From positions 1 to 22,849 of the IMG/VR virus record IMGVR_UViG_3300049595_002668: a stretch of DNA of 22,849 bases; one strand, given 5' to 3'. Numbering within the stretch: the first letter of the stretch is position 1; each line of letters starts with the position of its first letter. The stretch is from a virus. Shown one piece after another: positions 20,166 to 22,849 of this stretch. The position numbers were made by a program, and so were the translations under genes. Under the pieces are notes generated by a model. It searched no databases. It was given only the letters and a program-made list of their open reading frames with translations, and was not told where the DNA came from.

Positions 20166-20810
20166 TCAGTTCTTGACCGAACGTTTGGCGGTGGAACTGT
20201 CCGGGGTAGTGGTGGGCAAGATCCCAGAAGGTGGAGGCCCAGGTTCGACCTGGCTTACGTCGGCCTGACCCTCCGGCGGCTTTTTTAGCACGTCCTCCGT
20301 CATGGGTTCCGGCGGGTCAGCCTTGACGGCCTGTTCATCCTGCCAGAGGGCATAGAGGCCATCGATGAGCACCCGCGGCTGACGGCGCACGTCATCGATG
20401 GTGGCGGCGGCCTGTCCGCAGCGGTGGCGGAGCAGGGTCAGGACTGCCGCGAGACGTTGGGTCTGGAACTCCCGGAGCCAGTCGCGCTTGATGGTCTCCA
20501 GCTGCTGCGCATGGGCCAGGGCGATCTCAAGGGCTGCCGGTTCCTGCGCGACACCAGCGAGGTGGGCCTGGATGATGGCGTAACCCTCGGCGCGGGTGAT
20601 GCCGTGCTCAACGTGCCAGGCCTCAGCGAGCTTGGCTGCAGCCTCAAAGGTGGAGGGCTGGTCGGCCTGGATCAGGGTGTAGTCGGTGTCTTCATCGGTG
20701 GTGATGCCGCCGAGGACCGGGACCGCGATGATGCCAGAGGCAGTGGTGCCGATGAGGCGTGGTGCACCGGCGGCTGCGGGTGGGGTGGTGTAGGTGAGGT
20801 TGAGGGTCAC
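20166..20810 (-). CDS. Hypothetical virion-associated protein, 214 aa
   Basis: The start is GTG (20808-20810), overlapping the stop of the upstream 35-aa gene as GTGA. The N-terminal third is beta-rich (MTLNLTYTTPPAAAG, GTTASGIIAVPVLGG), the middle is helical (FEAAAKLAEAWHVEHG, LEIALAHAQQLETIKRDWL) and the C-terminus is Pro-rich and disordered-looking (KPPEGQADVSQVEPGPPPSG). No family was recognised. It could be a tail assembly chaperone or minor tail protein given its context; that is inference. Confidence 0.65.
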   Translation of the reverse strand: MTLNLTYTTPPAAAGAPRLIGTTASGIIAVPVLGGITTDEDTDYTLIQADQPSTFEAAAKLAEAWHVEHGITRAEGYAIIQAHLAGVAQEPAALEIALAHAQQLETIKRDWLREFQTQRLAAVLTLLRHRCGQAAATIDDVRRQPRVLIDGLYALWQDEQAVKADPPEPMTEDVLKKPPEGQADVSQVEPGPPPSGILPTTTPDSSTAKRSVKN

Positions 20811-20914
20811 TTGGCAGCGGCGAGGGTGGCGGCGGTCTGTTCGTTACGGAGAAGGGAAGCGCGGTTAGCAGCCTGCTGGCGTGCGAGCTTGGCGATCAGT
20901 TGATGGCTGGTCAT
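20807..20914 (-). CDS. 35-aa helical mini-protein between structural genes
   Basis: The ATG at 20912-20914 overlaps the upstream stop as ATGA and the TGA at 20807-20809 overlaps the downstream GTG as GTGA. The peptide (MTSHQLIAKLARQQAANRAS at the start, TAATLAAAK at the end) is predicted helical and basic with no membrane span. The frame exactly fills the space between two structural genes, which is the main support. The function is unknown. Confidence 0.6.
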   Translation of the reverse strand: MTSHQLIAKLARQQAANRASLLRNEQTAATLAAAK

Positions 20915-22554
20915 GCGCTAATGATGCTCACCGCGAGTGCAGCGTAGCGGCCTGGTGGTGTGCGGTTCTCGAAAGTGGTGTAGGGCGGGTTATAGCCAAA
21001 AAACCAGTTGCCACGAGTGGAATCCAGGAGGGGGCGAAGTTGTGCGCGTGGAATCCTGACGGGATAGTAGGGGCTGCTGGCATTGTCGTCGCCATCTTTG
21101 GCGAAGTTGAATGTGACCACGTCCGTCGCTTGATCGTAGACAATGCGCGGTTCAAATCGCCGGAGTCGATAGGTCGGCACATAGCCTGCAGGGATAGGGC
21201 TGAACCATGCCGCATGGTTCTCGATGATCTGATCGTAGGTTTCGGGGCCGCCTTCGGTGGCGATGTTGCTGCGGCTGGCGGCGCTGAACTTAGCCCGATA
21301 TGCTGAGTATGATGACTCGAACCCATCGCTGAAGTCTTGATCACTGGGGAACGGGACTGAGATGCCGGTCGGGCCGACGCGATACCGCGGGGCTTTCAGC
21401 CTGAATAGTGGATGGCTGTACGATGATGTCAGGTAAGAGTAGGTCTTGTATGGCCTCTGCGTCAGTCCGGCAGACAGAACAAAGGTAGGATCATCATTTA
21501 GCGGGTTCGGTGGGAGATCATCAACCGGGACACCTTGCAGGTCAGAGGCCCACCTGACTTCAGCGGCTGGCACCTGATCCCATGTTGCATAGGACCGGAT
21601 CATGTAGAACCGCAGGCCACTGATAGCAGTAGGGGGCCAGTTGCCGCCCGTGAATGTGTAACGAACCTGACCGGCCACACTGCGATCGACGGCGGTAATG
21701 GTGTAGAGCTTGTCCGAATCTGGGTAGAGGTAATATTGCATAAAGCTATTGGCAGCATCACGCGTTGAAGATGACTCATAGATAACGAACGGCACAATCC
21801 GCACCTGTTCACCAACCGCCAGCAGGATTGCACAGCCGGCGCGATCGTTGCTGTCGGGTGCGCTGGTTTGGGTGTAGACCTGAGCGATGATGTCAGAACC
21901 GTCGTAACCCATCGCAAACCCACGCGGTCCCATGACGTGGGCATAGACCATGTAGGGGAACTCCTGCGCCGTGGGATCAGTGCGGATATCGACGAACTGC
22001 GGCGGCGACATGGTGGCCACGTCGGTGCCATCAAGGCTCAATGCACGAGGCAGGACGGCATACGACTGGCCAAAGGAGAACGAGAGGCCACGTTGATGAA
22101 TGGCTGTATAGGGCCGGTACAGGCGCTGATAGACGCCACCGGCCTGTGGGGCGCGACCGTCGAAGTCGTGCCATTCCTCACGGGTGAACGGTGGCGCCGT
22201 GACGGTTACCAGCTTGCCTGTGGCCGGCTCAGCGCGGGTGTTGAGGATTGCTGCGGCTTGCGATCCTGAGGTGGCACCATCAGGGAACGACCAGTCGGGA
22301 AGGTCAATGAAGGTGCAGGAGATCAGCAGAACCGTCGGCGCACCTGTTGGTGTCGCGGCTGGCTCCTCGACCCGGCGGGTGAAGGATGGCGGGGCCGCCT
22401 TGGCGATGGCCTGGCGGCGCTTCTGCTCAACGGCGGCCCGTTCGCGCTTCTGCCGTTCCTGTTCGGTTAGGGCCTTGCGGTTGGATGCCTGCTGGCTGAG
22501 CAGACGGTTGAGCAAAGCCGACCCTTTCAGGATGACGTTGATGATCGTGGCCAC
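20911..22554 (-). CDS. Large virion protein of unknown type, 547 aa
   Basis: The start is GTG (22552-22554), two bases after the upstream stop. Residues about 5-22 are hydrophobic/amphipathic (INVILKGSALLNRLLSQQ), followed by a charged coiled-coil segment (LTEQERQKRERAAVEQKRRQ) and then a long beta-rich domain with many aromatic residues (DWSFPDGATSGSQ, YQRLYRPYTAIHQRGLSFSF, SDGFESSYSAYRAKF, RGNWFFGYNPPYTTFENR). The composition suits a tail or fiber-associated virion protein. No family was recognised. Confidence 0.7.
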   Translation of the reverse strand: MATIINVILKGSALLNRLLSQQASNRKALTEQERQKRERAAVEQKRRQAIAKAAPPSFTRRVEEPAATPTGAPTVLLISCTFIDLPDWSFPDGATSGSQAAAILNTRAEPATGKLVTVTAPPFTREEWHDFDGRAPQAGGVYQRLYRPYTAIHQRGLSFSFGQSYAVLPRALSLDGTDVATMSPPQFVDIRTDPTAQEFPYMVYAHVMGPRGFAMGYDGSDIIAQVYTQTSAPDSNDRAGCAILLAVGEQVRIVPFVIYESSSTRDAANSFMQYYLYPDSDKLYTITAVDRSVAGQVRYTFTGGNWPPTAISGLRFYMIRSYATWDQVPAAEVRWASDLQGVPVDDLPPNPLNDDPTFVLSAGLTQRPYKTYSYLTSSYSHPLFRLKAPRYRVGPTGISVPFPSDQDFSDGFESSYSAYRAKFSAASRSNIATEGGPETYDQIIENHAAWFSPIPAGYVPTYRLRRFEPRIVYDQATDVVTFNFAKDGDDNASSPYYPVRIPRAQLRPLLDSTRGNWFFGYNPPYTTFENRTPPGRYAALAVSIISA

Positions 22555-22556
22555 GA

Positions 22557-22849
22557 TCAGGCGTCGTTCTGGCTGAAGGTTAGGGTATAGGTCTTGGATT
22601 GACCGGCGGCCAGCGTGATCGAGGGGGATTCCACGATGATGGAATGCACGTAGGTCTCGGTTGCGATTCGGATCACCACCGTGTCATAGGAGAACCCAGC
22701 CCCGGTCGCGGTGAAGGTGGCAGTGATGGCTGGGACTTCGACCCGGCCAGTCCCTGCCTGGTAAACACCAGTTCCGAGGGTGCCGGTAACAGCAGCGTAA
22801 CCAGTACCACCACCAACCTCAACAGCACTCCAGGCGCTGTGCGTGGATT
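22557..22849 (-). CDS. Structural protein C-terminus, 5' end cut by window edge
   Basis: A minus-strand frame with no stop runs from the window edge to TGA at 22557-22559 (97 codons). The visible part is Gly/Thr/Val-rich and beta-like (AVEVGGGTGYAAVTGTLG, FTATGAGFSYDTVVIRIA, ITLAAGQSKTYTLTFSQNDA), matching tail or fiber-type virion proteins. It is too short at the 5' side to assign a family. It is continuous with the structural operon and precedes the 547-aa gene by 2 bases. Confidence 0.75.
   Translation of the reverse strand, partial: STHSAWSAVEVGGGTGYAAVTGTLGTGVYQAGTGRVEVPAITATFTATGAGFSYDTVVIRIATETYVHSIIVESPSITLAAGQSKTYTLTFSQNDA

Noticed and set aside
1-22849. tRNA, rRNA, riboswitch, IS element, integrase or att site
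   Set aside because: The intergenic gaps were read by eye and show no cloverleaf, transposase, recombinase or long terminal repeats; a tRNAscan or Infernal run would be decisive.

Overview
This window (about 62-65% G+C by eye) looks like part of a tailed double-stranded DNA phage or prophage of a cyanobacterium, probably the Synechococcus/Cyanobium lineage. The phage call rests on a terminase large subunit with a small-subunit-like gene, a VapE-type primase/helicase, a RecE-like nuclease with a Rad52-type annealase and SSB, structural genes, and a lysis cassette. The host guess rests on an SSB core (FDLEIWGKQAQVAADYVKKG) that I recall as close to picocyanobacterial SSB, a sigma factor with the KFSTYAYWWIQQAI signature seen in cyanobacterial RpoD-family sigmas, and start codons preceded by CCACCACC-type leaders instead of Shine-Dalgarno sites. 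No integrase, host core gene, tRNA, CRISPR or IS element was seen.

Layout. (1) 1-3216, minus strand: the start of the late operon, with a conserved small phage gene, small terminase-like gene, acidic protein, terL, then small membrane and hypothetical genes, running off the left edge. (2) 3202-3414: a compact control region with eight copies of the heptamer AGGTATG in both orientations, a 16-bp perfect palindrome, and three 10-bp C-rich/TATA units. It lies between the minus late operon and the plus early genes. (3) 3467-5792, plus: a ribbon-helix-helix regulator and the primase/helicase. (4) 5752-7258, minus: an embedded two-gene unit, SF2 helicase plus VRR-NUC nuclease, antisense to the end of the primase gene. 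(5) 7422-16308, plus: a long, tightly coupled operon with the recombination module, pentapeptide repeat protein, many small hypothetical genes, an RTX-type protein, a membrane-anchored HTH protein, an Ala-rich repeat protein, a SPOUT RNA methyltransferase and two tandem sigma-70 family genes. (6) 16241-22849, minus: structural genes, then small membrane proteins and a GH24 + C39-like endolysin, ending in a small conserved gene.

Both minus blocks read leftward. In a circular or circularly permuted genome, leftward transcription from the terminase genes would leave the left edge, pass through unseen head and tail genes, and re-enter at the right edge to finish at lysis. That is the classical late-operon order. 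The two sigma factors at the end of the plus block are then natural candidates for the early-to-late switch. This genome model is inference; the gene order and strands are directly visible.

Many genes overlap by 1-4 bases (ATGA, GTGA, TGATG). This junction logic also supports four genes too small for a 60-codon cut-off: 58 aa (228-404), 28 aa (12053-12139), 53 aa (13986-14147) and 35 aa (20807-20914). No stretch over 300 bases lacks a gene; the longest gaps are the control region (3217-3466), the divergent promoter region (7259-7421) and 13058-13163.
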